Positions 10,070-19,592 of a stretch of 64,000 nt of DNA are shown piece after piece. Location: positions 58,441,461 to 58,505,460 of the forward strand of contig OY720348.1 of NCBI GenBank assembly GCA_963082975.1, read 5' to 3'. How positions within the stretch are numbered: the stretch's first letter is position 1; every line of letters starts with the position of its first letter. The position numbers and the translations under genes are program-made. The stretch comes from Labia minor. Taxonomy: Eukaryota > Arthropoda > Insecta > Dermaptera > Spongiphoridae. Below the pieces are notes generated by a model. That model was given only the letters and a program-made list of their open reading frames with translations, made no database searches and was not told the DNA's origin.

Positions 10070-10245
10070 TTGCAGGATATTTAGGAATAAGTGAGAGTCA
10101 TTATTGACTACCTGACTCATCAAGGAAGGATTGCACTTTATTAAACCCTGCCATTAAGAAATTATGTACTTCTAATGAACAATCATATTTGTTGTTCACT
10201 TTGAGATAAATCTGGAATGTGGGGCTTTTCCATATCCATTCCTTC
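10070..10245 (-). pseudogene. N-gene remnant: part of exon 2
   Basis: The minus strand matches N3 exon 2 from about ILKEWIW to the stop and the trailer CTCATTCCTAAATATCC. There is a small internal deletion after LIQ and no exon 1. At its 5' side (10,246-10,470) lies a LINE tail that cut the exon. Confidence 0.7.
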
Positions 10246-10284
10246 AAAATGTAATATTATTAATATCATTTGTTTTAATATTAC

Positions 10285-10470
10285 TAAATTATTCATTTAT
10301 TTATTAAAATTTTTTTTTTTAATTATATAAATTTCCAAGCTGTTACAAAATAACATTAAATAAATTGTTTGTTTATAATTAACAAGTCATGTAGGAAACA
10401 TCCCAGTGGATGTTTCCTTTACTTTGTTTGAGGTTGGAATTAGAATCTTGCTATGGAATCACTGGGAATG
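10285..10470 (-). pseudogene. Jockey-like LINE, 3' end
   Basis: The minus strand carries the last codons and 3' UTR of the same LINE seen at 16,562-16,978 (GTGATTCCATAGCAAGATTC, then GGAAACATCCACTGGGAT) and ends in an A-rich tail. It is inserted in the N-gene remnant. Confidence 0.65.
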
Positions 10471-10547
10471 AACTTAACATCTAAATTCAAATTAATAAAT
10501 TTTATTTATTAAAACAGGGTAAAAAAATAAATATAAAAATTATAGTA

Positions 10548-10936
10548 TCAAAAACAAACAACCCAGGTTTGCGCTTTAGTAAACCCTGCCATTAAGAAAT
10601 GTTGAATCAAATCGTCCTGATCTTCTAATGAACAATTATATTTGTTGTTCACTTTGATATAAATCAGGAATGTTGGGATTTGCCATATCCACCTTTTCAA
10701 AATGTCGTAGGTGATGAAAACGGTAAGCATCTCTGGATGTCTGGAAGTTACATCTTCAACATACATCTTCAAAACAGCTACAAAAAAGAGGGAGAATAAA
10801 TGGATGGGAATGGTTAAAAATAAGAGTGGAATAAGATTTACATACCAATAAATAATTCTTCATTATTTTGGAAATATAATATATAACCATGTGCGCCATT
10901 TTCGTATTTCAAGGCAAGTTCTGGTAAGTTGATCAT
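10548..10936 (-). CDS. N1: two-exon small gene, subfamily N (106 aa)
   Basis: Exons are complement(10846..10936) and complement(10548..10777), with a 68-bp GT-AG phase-1 intron. It starts MINLPELALKYENGAHGYI. Exon 2 has KMYVEDVTSRHPE, a strand (TVFITYD), a short helix (ILKRWIWQ), then IPTFLIYIKVNNKYNC, very like the IPT-strand-KNG-strand segment of thioredoxins, and a C-terminal helix. The Cys found before KMY in N3 is Leu here, so no redox Cys lies at that site. The C-terminus is TWVVCF instead of the SFLDESGSQ of N3: the 3' end comes from a different source after FxKxx. The frame is intact and identical in copy B. Confidence 0.8.
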
Positions 10937-11138
10937 GTTTTAAAATTCAAGAGGAGACTCAACTTTAAATCAATCAGTTGAATTAAATTCAAAAAAGAAT
11001 GGCAATCTTATTTGATCGAATTTATTTCATATAATAAATTTGGAAGAGGAGAAGAAATCTTATATAGGAAAATGATTCTTTCTCGGAATGAATAACCAAT
11101 GAATTTGTTACCAATGAGATGTCAATTATTAACAATTT

Positions 11139-11220
11139 CTTTAAGATTGTACGCATGTTAATTAATTTCAGAATTCATTCAATTAATTAATAATTAATTG
11201 GCCAGATAGCGCTCTAGTAT
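11139..11220 (-). promoter_or_regulatory. Shared upstream block of N1
   Basis: The minus strand holds AGCGCTATCTGGCCAATTA, TAATTAAT repeats and GCGTACAATCTTAAAG, about 200-280 bp upstream of the ATG. A TATATAAG-like box follows near 11,071-11,078. Confidence 0.5.
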
Positions 11221-11445
11221 CATTTCTAGATGAAAATTGGCAATTAAAAATAAATAAATATATTTTGAAAGATGTGGAATAGAAAAAATTGATTAAAATA
11301 TTGAAAATACAAAATAAAATTAATTTTTAACTTTGATAATTTCAAATCGTCGTCAACAATATTTTTAAGGATTTTCAAAAGTGATATAGAATAATGGCGT
11401 AGAATAAGTAAATCATATTTTTCACTTTTTAATTGAGAATTTTTA

Positions 11446-11735
11446 AAATGAATACGGGGGTCTACGATATTTCTTTACATTATACTATTATATAATTCAA
11501 TTCAATATTCACAAAAAAAGGTAATTTTTTTCCGATATAGATCTTAAACATTTTCAATTTTTCAATAAGGCCCTAAAAAGAATAAATTTTTTCCCGATAT
11601 TTACAATAAGGCTCTAAAAAAAGCTAAAATTTTTTTTACAAAAAATCGATTTCACGTTAAGTAGGGGGTCTACCCAAAACCGAAAAACATTGCAAGTGGT
11701 CTACCACACAAACAAGTTTGGGGAACCTATGATAA
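11446..11735. mobile_element. R4 hAT-like non-autonomous repeat
   Basis: Same module as 7,395-7,625. It continues into CCCAAAACCGAAAAACATTG and ends TTTGGGGAACC, the inverse of the end at 14,642. Confidence 0.45.
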
Positions 11736-11905
11736 GAAAATAATAGAGAGATAACTGCAGAATTAGTTAAATATAGTGGGAAATCTTTAATCGAGTGTAT
11801 GTACAATCTGACAAATAGAAAAGATTCTATTACAATGGCAAGAAGCAGTTATTGTCTTCCTTTTTATACGCTTTTTATTAATTTCACTTTTCTGTCGGTC
11901 TGTCT
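11690..11905 (+). pseudogene. Probable LINE reverse-transcriptase fragment
   Basis: It codes for EITAELVKYSGKSLIECMYN-like sequence (clearest in the inverted copy at 47,880-48,117), resembling the xEIPAELLKYGGxxLI motif at the start of LINE reverse transcriptases. It is followed by a (TCTG)n run. It is short, and broken in copy A. Confidence 0.4.
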
Positions 11906-12089
11906 GTCTGTAATCTTAACAATTTGTAATTGGATTTTACCCCATTCGAAACGTATATTGAAACCCGGTGACACTGGAATAATCAAAAAGAATTTGAATT
12001 TTATCAAAAATTCGGATTTGGATAAGTTGTGGATTTACATTTTAATTATTCAAGTATTATCAATTCAAGTTTCATCAATTAACTAATTA

Positions 12090-12690
12090 ATTAAAAAACA
12101 ATAACTATATTTTAATTACAAATATTACTGATGCGATCTTGTTAATCATATATAAATTATTAAAAATATAAAAAGAGAAATATATATATATATAATATTT
12201 TAACATAATTATATTAAAAAAAATATTTATTCTTAAGATGATAAATGAGATTTCCAGTGATAAAAAATTAATTCTGGTACTTTCAGCGATTCTATCAAGC
12301 TGAGATTCTATATATAGCAGTTTTATATAATTATTAATCATGTGAAAAATTATCAAACATATATCTTTATTTTTACGGTCACACACACACACACACATAT
12401 ACACATATTTAAAAATTAATATGTTAAAATATATATTATATAATATATTATATATAGTATATAATTTAATATATATATATATATATATTCTGAAATTAAT
12501 TTTAAATTATATAAATATATTAGAAATTAATTTAATATAATTTAACATATAATAATATATTAAAATATTTTATTTTATATATACATAATTTAGTAATACT
12601 GATTATTAATGTAAATATAAATAATAATATTTAATATGGCAAATATGTAAAATTTTGTAAAGAATGTATCAGAAGTTTAGTGTCTAACAT
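12090..12690. other. TA-rich region with partial R1
   Basis: It holds (TA)n at about 12,180-12,194 and 12,467-12,488, a partial R1 (12,245-12,392, ending in an (AC)n run), and many TATATTA repeats. Compared with copy B, 833 bp are missing at the join near 12,243 (ATAAA|TGAGATTT). No gene was seen. Confidence 0.5.
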
Positions 12691-12778
12691 TCTGGCGTAT
12701 TGCGCATGCGTATATCTGTCGGGTCGGGTAGTTTTCGAACGGTCGGGTCGATCTCACGGGTCGGGTCGTTTTGGAATT

Positions 12779-13087
12779 TCACGCGAGTTCTATACTTTTT
12801 CCCCATCCCGCAAAAGTGCTCAACTCCGCTAAAGAAGTTTTCACTTCAAAATTATTGCGCCCACCTCGTCGAAATATTATGTGTGTCATTTTTGGCTCAT
12901 CAATTATTTTAATCGTATCCAAGACTACTTTCGTCCCTACAGATACTCCTAGTTCTCGAGTTATATCTTTGCCACAATAAAAATCAAAATTATAACAATA
13001 TCTACTAGGACCGCACAGAGCTCATAATTTGTTACCAAAGCGAATTGGTTTTCCTTTTATGAACTGTTTCAGGTCATTATGACCAAA
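12779..13087 (-). pseudogene. piggyBac-like transposase fragment
   Basis: The minus strand codes for HNDLKQFIKGKPIRFGNK, an in-frame TGA where the family has Trp, then ALCGPSRYCYNFDFYCGKD, ITRELGVSVGTKVVLDTI and IDEPKMTHIIF. These are diagnostic blocks of piggyBac-type transposases, between the first catalytic Asp and the next. About 100 of roughly 550 residues remain. The 5' part and the Cys-rich end are missing. The piece is less A+T rich than its surroundings. The copy B version is split by a duplication. Confidence 0.85.
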
Positions 13088-13635
13088 TTATTTTATTATC
13101 ATTTCATTTTATTATTATATTTTCTTCAAATTCTCCAAATTGAATGAAAGAATTTTGAATATTATTTAAAAGGGGCAGACTTTAATTTTATTAGTTTTAC
13201 GTTTTTAAACAAGTTTGTTATCGTTAAAGTGGATAAAAAGTTTATAAAATAATATACCATCGAATATTCAAATTGTAATATTTTATTAATATTATTAATA
13301 TTATATTAATATTTATTTTTAAGAGTTGTGAAAAAAAATTACAATTTTTCAAACATATATTTTAATTTAATAAAACAGTAATGAATATGAAAGATAAATA
13401 AAAAAAAAATAAATTAAGCAGTTAATCACTGAATCCAGCATAAAATAGTGGGAAATTTTTTTTAATTTTCAAGAAGTGTTGAAAAAAAAATTATATAAAT
13501 AATTACAAGCATTAAATGAAACAAAAGAACAACAAAACTTTTAAAATAGTATGTACAATAAAAGATAAACATTTAATTTACAAAATGGATGATTCAAAAA
13601 TAGTAGTTAAAATGGAATAAATTCCAATATGAATT
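13088..13635. other. 3' flank of K3
   Basis: A+T-rich, with AATATTAATATTA runs at 13,280-13,315. The last 100 bases match the flank following K2. No gene was seen. Confidence 0.5.
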
Positions 13636-14049
13636 TTAGGCTGGAGCAATGCACCCATCTTTTAAAGCTTCCAGGAGCAATTTCACTTTATCGAGCCCAT
13701 GAATTATGATGCGCGTAATATATTCATCCTCATCGTCAGAAATTAAATCATATTTGTCGTTGGCCTTAACTAAGATCACAAATTTCGGATTTTTCATTAA
13801 CCAACTATACAAATTATCGTATTCTATCAAAATATATTCCGCCTCTGGAAATGTGGATTTCACATCGTCAACATACATTTTAACGAATGCTATAAATAAA
13901 AAGGGTGATTAGATTGATGAAAAAGTTTATAAATCGTCCTGGAATAAGATTTACATACCTTCGAATAATTCGTCTCTAGTTTCGAAATTAAAAACAGTAG
14001 GATTTTCAAGGAAATTCCAAACCAAGATAAGTTCTGGGTCCTTAATCAT
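13636..14049 (-). CDS. K3: two-exon small gene, subfamily K (114 aa)
   Basis: Exons are complement(13959..14049) and complement(13636..13889), with a 69-bp intron, GTATGT donor, phase 1. It begins MIKDPELILVWNFLENPTVF. Exon 2 reads KMYVDDVKSTFPEAEYILI, then NLYSWLMKNPKFVILVKAND, then KYDLISDDEDEYITRII and a C-terminal helix ending DGCIAPA. It is the intact relative of K2 and the longest member. The invariant Pro precedes the fourth strand. It is divergently arranged with N2, whose ATG lies 1.43 kb away. The protein is identical in copy B. Confidence 0.82.
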
Positions 14050-14126
14050 TTTTTAAATTCGAAAATAAAAATCTAAAAGAACTTAAATCAATTGATCAGC
14101 CAATTCACCAAGGAACCACAAATCGT

Positions 14127-14370
14127 CTTTTATAAAGTTTATAAAATTTAATTTATTATAAGATATTGAAGAAAGGAGAAGAAATCGAATTGATTTCTCA
14201 AAAAATGTTTACTGAAATTCTTTTCTTTCAATAATTTTTTGTAAAATTAATTGGCCAACCAGACGCCAATTATTAACAATCACTTTGAGATTGTACGCCT
14301 GTTAATTAATTTAATAAATAAATTAATTAATAATTAATTGGCCAGATAGCGCTCTAGTATCATTTCTAGA
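14127..14370 (-). promoter_or_regulatory. K3 upstream region: TATA box and shared block
   Basis: TATAAAAG lies at 14127-14134 (minus). The shared block with AGCGCTATCTGGCCAATTA and TAATTAAT repeats is at 14281-14360. This block is mirrored across the intergenic space by the N2 block at 15195-15275. Confidence 0.5.
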
Positions 14371-14463
14371 TAATAAATTGATAATTAAAAATAAATAAAT
14401 ATATTTGGAAACCTGTGGAATAGACAAATTTAATAAAATATAGAAAATAGAAGAAAAAAAATC

Positions 14464-14641
14464 CGACAGACCGACAGAAAAGTGAAATTAATAAAGAGCG
14501 TCTAAAAAGGAAGACAATAACTGCTTCTTGCCATTGTAATAGAATCTTTTCTATTTGTCCGATTGTACATACACTCTATTAAAGATTTCCCACTATATTT
14601 AACTAATTCTGCAGTTATCTCATCTATTATTTTCAAATCAT
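14464..14641 (-). pseudogene. Probable LINE reverse-transcriptase fragment, inverted copy
   Basis: This is the inverse of the piece at 11,736-11,905. The minus strand codes for ELVKYSGKSLIECMYN-like sequence, with a stop in copy A. It lies between the divergent promoters of K3 and N2. Confidence 0.4.
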
Positions 14642-14845
14642 AGGTTCCCCAAACTTGTTTGTGTCGTAGACCACTTGCCATGTTTTTCGGTTTTGGGTAG
14701 ACACCCTACTTAACCTGAAATTGAGTTTTTATAAAAAAATTTTACCTTTTGTAAGAGCCTTATTGTATCGGGAAAAAATTTATTTTTTTTAGGGCCTTAT
14801 TGAAAAATTGAAAATGTTTAAGACTGGTTGGAAACCACTGCTGTG
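14642..14845 (-). mobile_element. R4 hAT-like non-autonomous repeat, best-defined copy
   Basis: Ends are GGTTCCCCAAACTTG and GGTTGGAAACCACTG (inverse CAGTGGTTTCCAACC), hAT-type ends. The interior matches 11,530-11,735 in inverse. The two ends abut other debris and no target duplication was found. Confidence 0.45.
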
Positions 14846-15194
14846 AAGATGAGAATTCATTTCTTGTAGTGTATGGACATTATGTAAAAATAATCAGAAA
14901 TCATTTTTCTTGGAAATTATTATTAGTTATTGTGTTGTATTTGCAAGGGCAGAACTAAGCCTAAAGTATTTTAAAAAATTTTAATTAAAAAGTGAAAAAT
15001 ATGATTAAATTATTCTACGGCATTATTCTATATCACTTTTGAAAATCCTTAAAAATATTGTTGACCACGATTTGAAATTATCAAAGTTAAAAATTAATTT
15101 TATTTTCTATTTTCAATATTTTAATCAATTTTTTCTATTCCACATCTTTCAAAATATATTTATTTATTTTTAATTGTCAATTTTCGTCTAGAAA

Positions 15195-15275
15195 TGATAC
15201 TAGAGCGCTATCTGGCCAATTAATTATTAATTAATTGAATTCTGAAATTAATTATCATGCGTACAATCTTAAAGA
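15195..15275 (+). promoter_or_regulatory. Shared upstream block of N2
   Basis: AGCGCTATCTGGCCAATTA at 15203, then TAATTAAT repeats and GCGTACAATCTTAAAG. It ends about 200 bp upstream of the ATG and is in mirror orientation to the block of K3. Confidence 0.5.
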
Positions 15276-15475
15276 AATTATTAATAATTAACATCACATT
15301 GTTACAAATTCATTGGTAATTCCTTCAGAGAAAGAATCATTTTCCAATATAACATTTCTTCTCCTCTTTGCGATTTATTATATGAAATAAATTCTGTTTA
15401 ATTCGATTGCAATTCTTTTTTGAATTGAATTCAACTGATTGAATTAAAGTGTGAGTCTAATTTTCATTTGAAAAC

Positions 15476-15866
15476 ATGATCAATTTCACAGAACTTGTCT
15501 TGAAATATGAAAATGGTGCAGATCCTTTAATATTATATTGCCAAAATAAGGAAGTATTATTTGATGGTATGTAAATCTTATTCCACTCTTATTTTTAACC
15601 ATTCCCATTCATTTATTCTCCCTCTTTTTGTAGCTGTTTGTAAGAAGTATGTTGAAGATTTTACATCCAGACATCCAGAGACGCTTACCGTTGTAATCAC
15701 CTACGACATTTTGAAGGAATGGATATGGCAAATCCCCACATTCCAGATTTATGTCAAAGTGAACGACAACAAATATAATTGTTCATTAGAAGATCAGGAC
15801 GATTTGATTCAAGATTTCTTAATGGCAGGGTTTAATAAAGTGAAAAAGTGGGTTGTTTGTCTTTAG
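15476..15866 (+). CDS. N2: two-exon small gene, subfamily N (107 aa)
   Basis: Exons are 15476-15566 and 15634-15866; intron 67 bp, GTATGT...TTTGTAG, phase 1. It starts MINFTELVLKYENGADPLI. Exon 2 has VCKKYVEDFTSRHPE, a strand (TVVITYD), a helix (ILKEWIWQ), IPTFQIYVKVNDNKYNC (one residue longer than in N1 and N3), and a helix ending KKWVVCL. The start is the first ATG after the conserved TTCAACTGATTGAATTAAAG leader. The copy B version differs by two adjacent replacements in exon 1 (GAD to GGN). Confidence 0.82.
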
Positions 15867-15894
15867 TAATTTATATATTTTTTATTTTTGTACG

Positions 15895-16018
15895 CTGGTT
15901 TAATATTATTTATTTATTTATTTATTTATTGCCCTTATTGGTTCTTACAATACATAACAATCATATAATTACAACAATACATAATAATATAATACAATAA
16001 TAGCATTGTTAATTAATT
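15895..16018. repeat. Tetranucleotide-tailed LINE-like end
   Basis: (TTTA)n at 15,911-15,932 is followed by GCCCTTATTGGTTCTTACAA and CAATACATAA repeats, resembling a LINE 3' end with an (AAAT)n tail on the minus strand. It is absent from copy B. Confidence 0.4.
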
Positions 16019-16470
16019 TTTTTTTTTTTTTTTTTTTTTCTTCTATCTTCATAGAACCAGGCCCTTTTGGGCATAGGCCTCTCCCAAAGTCTTCCATTCG
16101 TTTCGCTTTCTCGCCATCCTTGACCAGTTGTTTCCAGTCATCTCTATCAGATCATCCTTCCATCTTTTATAAGGTCTTCCTCGGTTTCTCTTGTTTCCCA
16201 TAGGACACCACTCCGTCATTAATTTGGTCCATCTGTTGTTTTCCATTCTTGCAATATGGCCAGCCCATCTCCATTTTTTCCCAGTACTGACTTACGGGGC
16301 GCAAACATGGTCTATGACTAAAATTAATATGAATAAACTCGAGTCTACCCAAAGGCCGATGATTGGAAGCATTTTAGGTAAAAGGAAAAGAGACAAATTG
16401 AATATGGACCAAGTATATAAAAAATTCAAAGTGGAACATATTAAGATGTATATAAGAAGGTTTAATATAT
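16019..16470 (-). pseudogene. Non-LTR retrotransposon (RTE/R2-like ORF C-terminus) with 5' inversion
   Basis: The minus strand at 16,060-16,285 codes for MENNRWTKLMTEWCP, then RNRGRPYKRWKDDLIEM, then WSRMARKRNEWKTLGEAYAQ, the conserved C-terminus of arthropod endonuclease/reverse-transcriptase LINEs. The poly(A) is the T run at 16,019-16,040. The adjoining 16,290-16,470 codes on the plus strand for TYGAQTWSMTKINMNKLEST and RPMIGSILGKRKRD, the segment that normally lies just upstream in the same protein. The 5' part is therefore inverted, as in twin priming. It is absent from copy B, so it arrived after the duplication or was lost there. Confidence 0.75.
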
Positions 16471-16540
16471 AAGATTTATTAATTGGAATTTAGAATTTTA
16501 TTAAAATATAATATATGTGTTAATTAATAAAATTTACGAG

Positions 16541-16978
16541 ATAGTCGAGTGGAGACACTCCATATTTTTTATCTATAAATTGGAATAACTTCAACATTGA
16601 AATACTGGAAAGATTTCAGAATAAAGTCCTTCGTATTATAGTGGATGCCCCCTGGTTTGTCCCAAATGCCGTCATCATTCGAGATTTAAATATCTCACCA
16701 GTGAAAAACGAAATAAAAAGATATTACCAAAAATATTCTAACAGACTTGTAAACCAGCCCAGTGATTTAGTAAAAAAACTTTTAATCCCATCTAGTGAAC
16801 GTAGACTTAAAATAAAAAAAGTCCCTTCCCAGTGATTCCATAGCAAGATTCTAATTCCAACCTCAAACAATTTGATTACAAAGTAAAGGAAACATCCACT
16901 GGGATTATTATAAACAAACAATTTATTTAATGTTATTTTGTAACAGCTTGTAAATTTATATAATTAAAAAAAAAAGAA
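16541..16978 (+). pseudogene. Jockey-like LINE, C-terminus and 3' end
   Basis: From 16,575 it codes for NIEILERFQNKVLRIIVDAP, WFVPNAVIIRDLNISP and RRLKIKKVPSQ-stop, the end of a jockey-clade ORF2. The 3' UTR and an A-rich tail at 16,966-16,976 follow. Bases 16,541-16,556 carry the R1 end (ACGAGATAGTCGAGTGGAG), so an R1 remnant abuts the LINE. In copy B (49,413-49,690) most of the coding part is deleted. Confidence 0.8.
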
Positions 16979-17044
16979 ATTTTAATAAATAAATGAATAA
17001 TTTAGTAATCTTAAAAGAAATGATATTTAAAATGATATTAATAA

Positions 17045-17150
17045 TATTAAATTTTGAAGGAATGGATATGACAAACCCTCAAATTCCTGATTTATGTCAA
17101 AATGAACAACAAATATGATTGTTCATTAGAAGTACAGGAAGATTTGATCC
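17045..17150 (+). pseudogene. N-gene remnant: middle of exon 2
   Basis: It matches N3 exon 2 from TTTTGAAGGAATGGATATG to AGGAAGATTTGAT, with a stop at the second Trp of WIW. The LINE above truncates it on the left. On the right it jumps straight into the 3' trailer. The copy B version keeps the last 60 codons. Confidence 0.75.
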
Positions 17151-17513
17151 TGTTATTTCATATAATTTTTTTTAATATACTCTTTTCCATTTTGTATAGT
17201 TGTTTTTTTACACTTTGTTTCTTGCAATTCAATGTTTGTCTTTCTACAAATAAAAAAGTAATTAATTTATATTTCGGTATAATTTTTTAAACAATTCTTA
17301 AAATTTAATTGATACAATTATTAAAATAATTTATAGTAAACGTCTTCAAATTAAAAAATATAATTAATTCAGTATTATTTATCATTTATATATTTTGAAT
17401 ATTTATATTGCATTAAAATAATAATAATAATTATTATCATTTAAAATAAAAAAAAGAATGTGTTTTTCAAAAATCATATACCTATATATAATATTTCAAA
17501 TCAAACATATATA
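17151..17513. other. N-type 3' flank
   Basis: Matches the sequence following N3 (24,110-24,465), ending with (AAT)n at 17,416-17,432. No gene. At 17,441, between CAT and TTAAAA, lies the unoccupied counterpart of the copy B Helitron site. Confidence 0.6.
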
Positions 17514-17521
17514 GATATACA

Positions 17522-17757
17522 CAGTAGTGTAGGATGATCTATAATTTTGGGTGGTAGGGGGGAAAATTTTGGCAAAATAAATTATTTATTAATACATAAA
17601 GTTTAGACTATACTTATATGAAATTTAAAGATGTTATTTTACTTTTTGGTTCTCAGTTACAAAACTATTCACTTTTAAATTTATTTTTTGTACAATGGTT
17701 TTTTTTTTTTGGGGGGGGGGGGGGGGTGGCACGTGCCCGCCCGGCCCGACGACACTT
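17522..17757 (+). mobile_element. R3 short hAT-like element with 8-bp target duplication
   Basis: Starts CAGTAGTGTAGGATG and ends GCCCGACGACACTT. Flanked by a perfect GATATACA at 17514-17521 and 17758-17765. Contains a T run and a long G run followed by the palindrome GGCACGTGCC. No coding sequence. Confidence 0.6.
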
Positions 17758-18242
17758 GATATACATATATAATTTTTTTTTACATTTGTATATTTTAAGA
17801 CAAGTTTTAGATTCATATTTAAATAAATTCAAACAAATATTTAAATTTCATTTATTTATACATTATTAATTTGTATTAACTTTGTTGCTAACTTCGTGAA
17901 TATATTTTTTTTTTTATTTTTTTTTTTTGTTTTTTTTATTATGTCAAGAAAGTCAAAATCGTTTTTAAAAATCAAATAATTAATATTTATATAATTATTA
18001 ATAATATTAATAATAATAATAATAATAATAATAGTAATAATAGCAATATGAATACTATTTTCCAAAGCAACTTTGCAACATTGTAACGTCATCATTAATA
18101 TTTAATTCAACCCGTTCTTTCTATTATAAGTGAAGATCGTTTTTTTTTAAATGACATTTAATAAATTATTATAATTTGAGAAATCAATTCTATTTCATCT
18201 CCTCTCTTCAATCTATTCTATTAAATTAGATGTAATAAACTT
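17758..18242 (+). other. Upstream flank of K4
   Basis: Shared with K1 in inverse (555-1,061). It contains T-rich tracts and (AAT)n at 18,000-18,032. No gene. Confidence 0.5.
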
Positions 18243-18250
18243 TATAAAAG
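18243..18250 (+). promoter_or_regulatory. TATA box of K4
   Basis: TATAAAAG, 81 bp before the ATG, with TTCAACTGAT at 18279. K4 and K1 lack the AGCGCT block found upstream of K2, K3 and the N genes. Confidence 0.6.
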
Positions 18251-18323
18251 ACGTTTTCTGATTCCTTGGTGAATTGGCTTCAACTGATTTTTTTCTTTTG
18301 GATATTCATTTTACAATAATAAA

Positions 18324-18719
18324 ATGATTAAAAACCCAGAAATTATGTTGGTTTGGCTCAGTGGAGATCCTAATGTATTTCATTTCGAAACTAGAGAAGA
18401 ATTATTCGACGGTATGTAAATCATATTCCAGCAAGATTTATAAATTTACTCATCAATCTAATCACCGTTTTTATTTGTAGCATTCGCCAAAATGTATGTT
18501 GACGAAGTTAAATCCACATTTCCAGAGGCGGAATTTGTTTTGATAGGATGCAATGAATTGCATAGTTGGTTAATGAAACAACCGAAATTTCTCATCTTTG
18601 TTAAGGTGAACGACATATATCATTGTGTTTCTGACGATCGTAATGGTTATATTACGCTAATCATCCTTCAAGGGCTCGAGAAGGTGCGATCTCTCCTGAA
18701 AGATTTAAGAAACGGGTAG
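18324..18719 (+). CDS. K4: two-exon small gene, subfamily K (108 aa)
   Basis: Exons are 18324-18411 and 18481-18719; intron 69 bp, phase 1. It starts MIKNPEIMLVWLSGDPNVF, one codon shorter in exon 1 than the other K genes. Exon 2 reads KMYVDEVKSTFPEAEFVLIG, CNELHSWLMKQPKFLIFVKV, then YHCVSDDRNGYITLIIL and a helix ending LKDLRNG. It stops five codons earlier than K1 because of a TAG. The copy B protein differs at two adjacent residues (FV to YI in the third strand). Predicted soluble and cytosolic. Confidence 0.82.
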
Positions 18720-19590
18720 ATTACTTGAAAATTAAAAAAATTTTCTCACTATTTTACTGTGCATTCTTAAATTTTCAATAATATATCCTACATTTTGTAG
18801 TTTCCATTTCCTCAGGATTTTGATCTCTTCTATTAAGTAATTAACAGCTTGACACACTCATTTATTATATTAAAATATATTTTTTTATTAATTGTAATTT
18901 TTTTTCACAACCCTTAAAAAAACCAAATATTTTATTTGTATTATTTTATTGTTCATCGATAAAATATAAATTAATTAAATATTGGTGGTATTCTATGGTA
19001 TATTTATTTCTTATTTTTTTATTGTGAATTAAAAGATTTATTGTTCTGATTATATTGCATTCATTTACCTTCTTATTGGTAGTTTCCAATGTACCATTCC
19101 TTGTTTAAGAAAAAAACACAATTCATTTTTGACTTTTCTATGAAAATCAATCAATACAGGTCAAAATTCTTTAGTACTTTAATTAATTATAAATAATTCA
19201 TTTATTTATTTAAAATATGTCATACAATTTTTAAACTACATATTTGACTTCATAAAAAGGAAGAAAGATGTTAGAAATAATACTAATTAACAGAGAATAT
19301 ATTTTTTTTATTTTAAATTGTTATTATTATTATTTTTATTTAAAACAAAGTAGACGAAAAATAAAAAATAAAAACATTAAACATTAAGCAAGTATTAAAA
19401 ATGTTTTTTAATACATTGTTGCACGTTTCCCTAAAATGTAGCATTGCTCCTAATTAAAGAGGCCCATGGAGTCATTTGGGGTAGCCAGTGCTGAACTAGA
19501 TAATAATTCTAGACCACAAATTAACTTGGAAGAAACATATCACAATAAAACGAAAACATGTAGAAAACAGACTTGTTTTAAATAAAATAT
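18720..19590. other. 3' flank of K4
   Basis: A+T-rich, shared with the 3' flank of K1 in copy B (30,560-31,040, inverse). Bases 19,470-19,570 hold a weak jockey-LINE relic (GAACTAGATAATAATTCTAG; AACTTGGAAGAAACATATCA). No gene was recognised. Confidence 0.5.
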
Positions 19591-19592
19591 AA

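Larger units (their letters stand above)
1..12240 (+). repeat. Copy A, first segment of the large tandem duplication
   Basis: This stretch is repeated at 30,972-43,213 in the same orientation. Shared genes and repeats are shifted by 30,971-30,973 throughout. I saw only a handful of base changes plus small indels in homopolymer runs. The homology probably continues left of base 1, because 30,972 lies in the middle of the K1 gene's 3' flank. It contains K1, K2 (pseudogene), N1, a mariner copy and repeats R1, R2 and R3. Confidence 0.95.
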
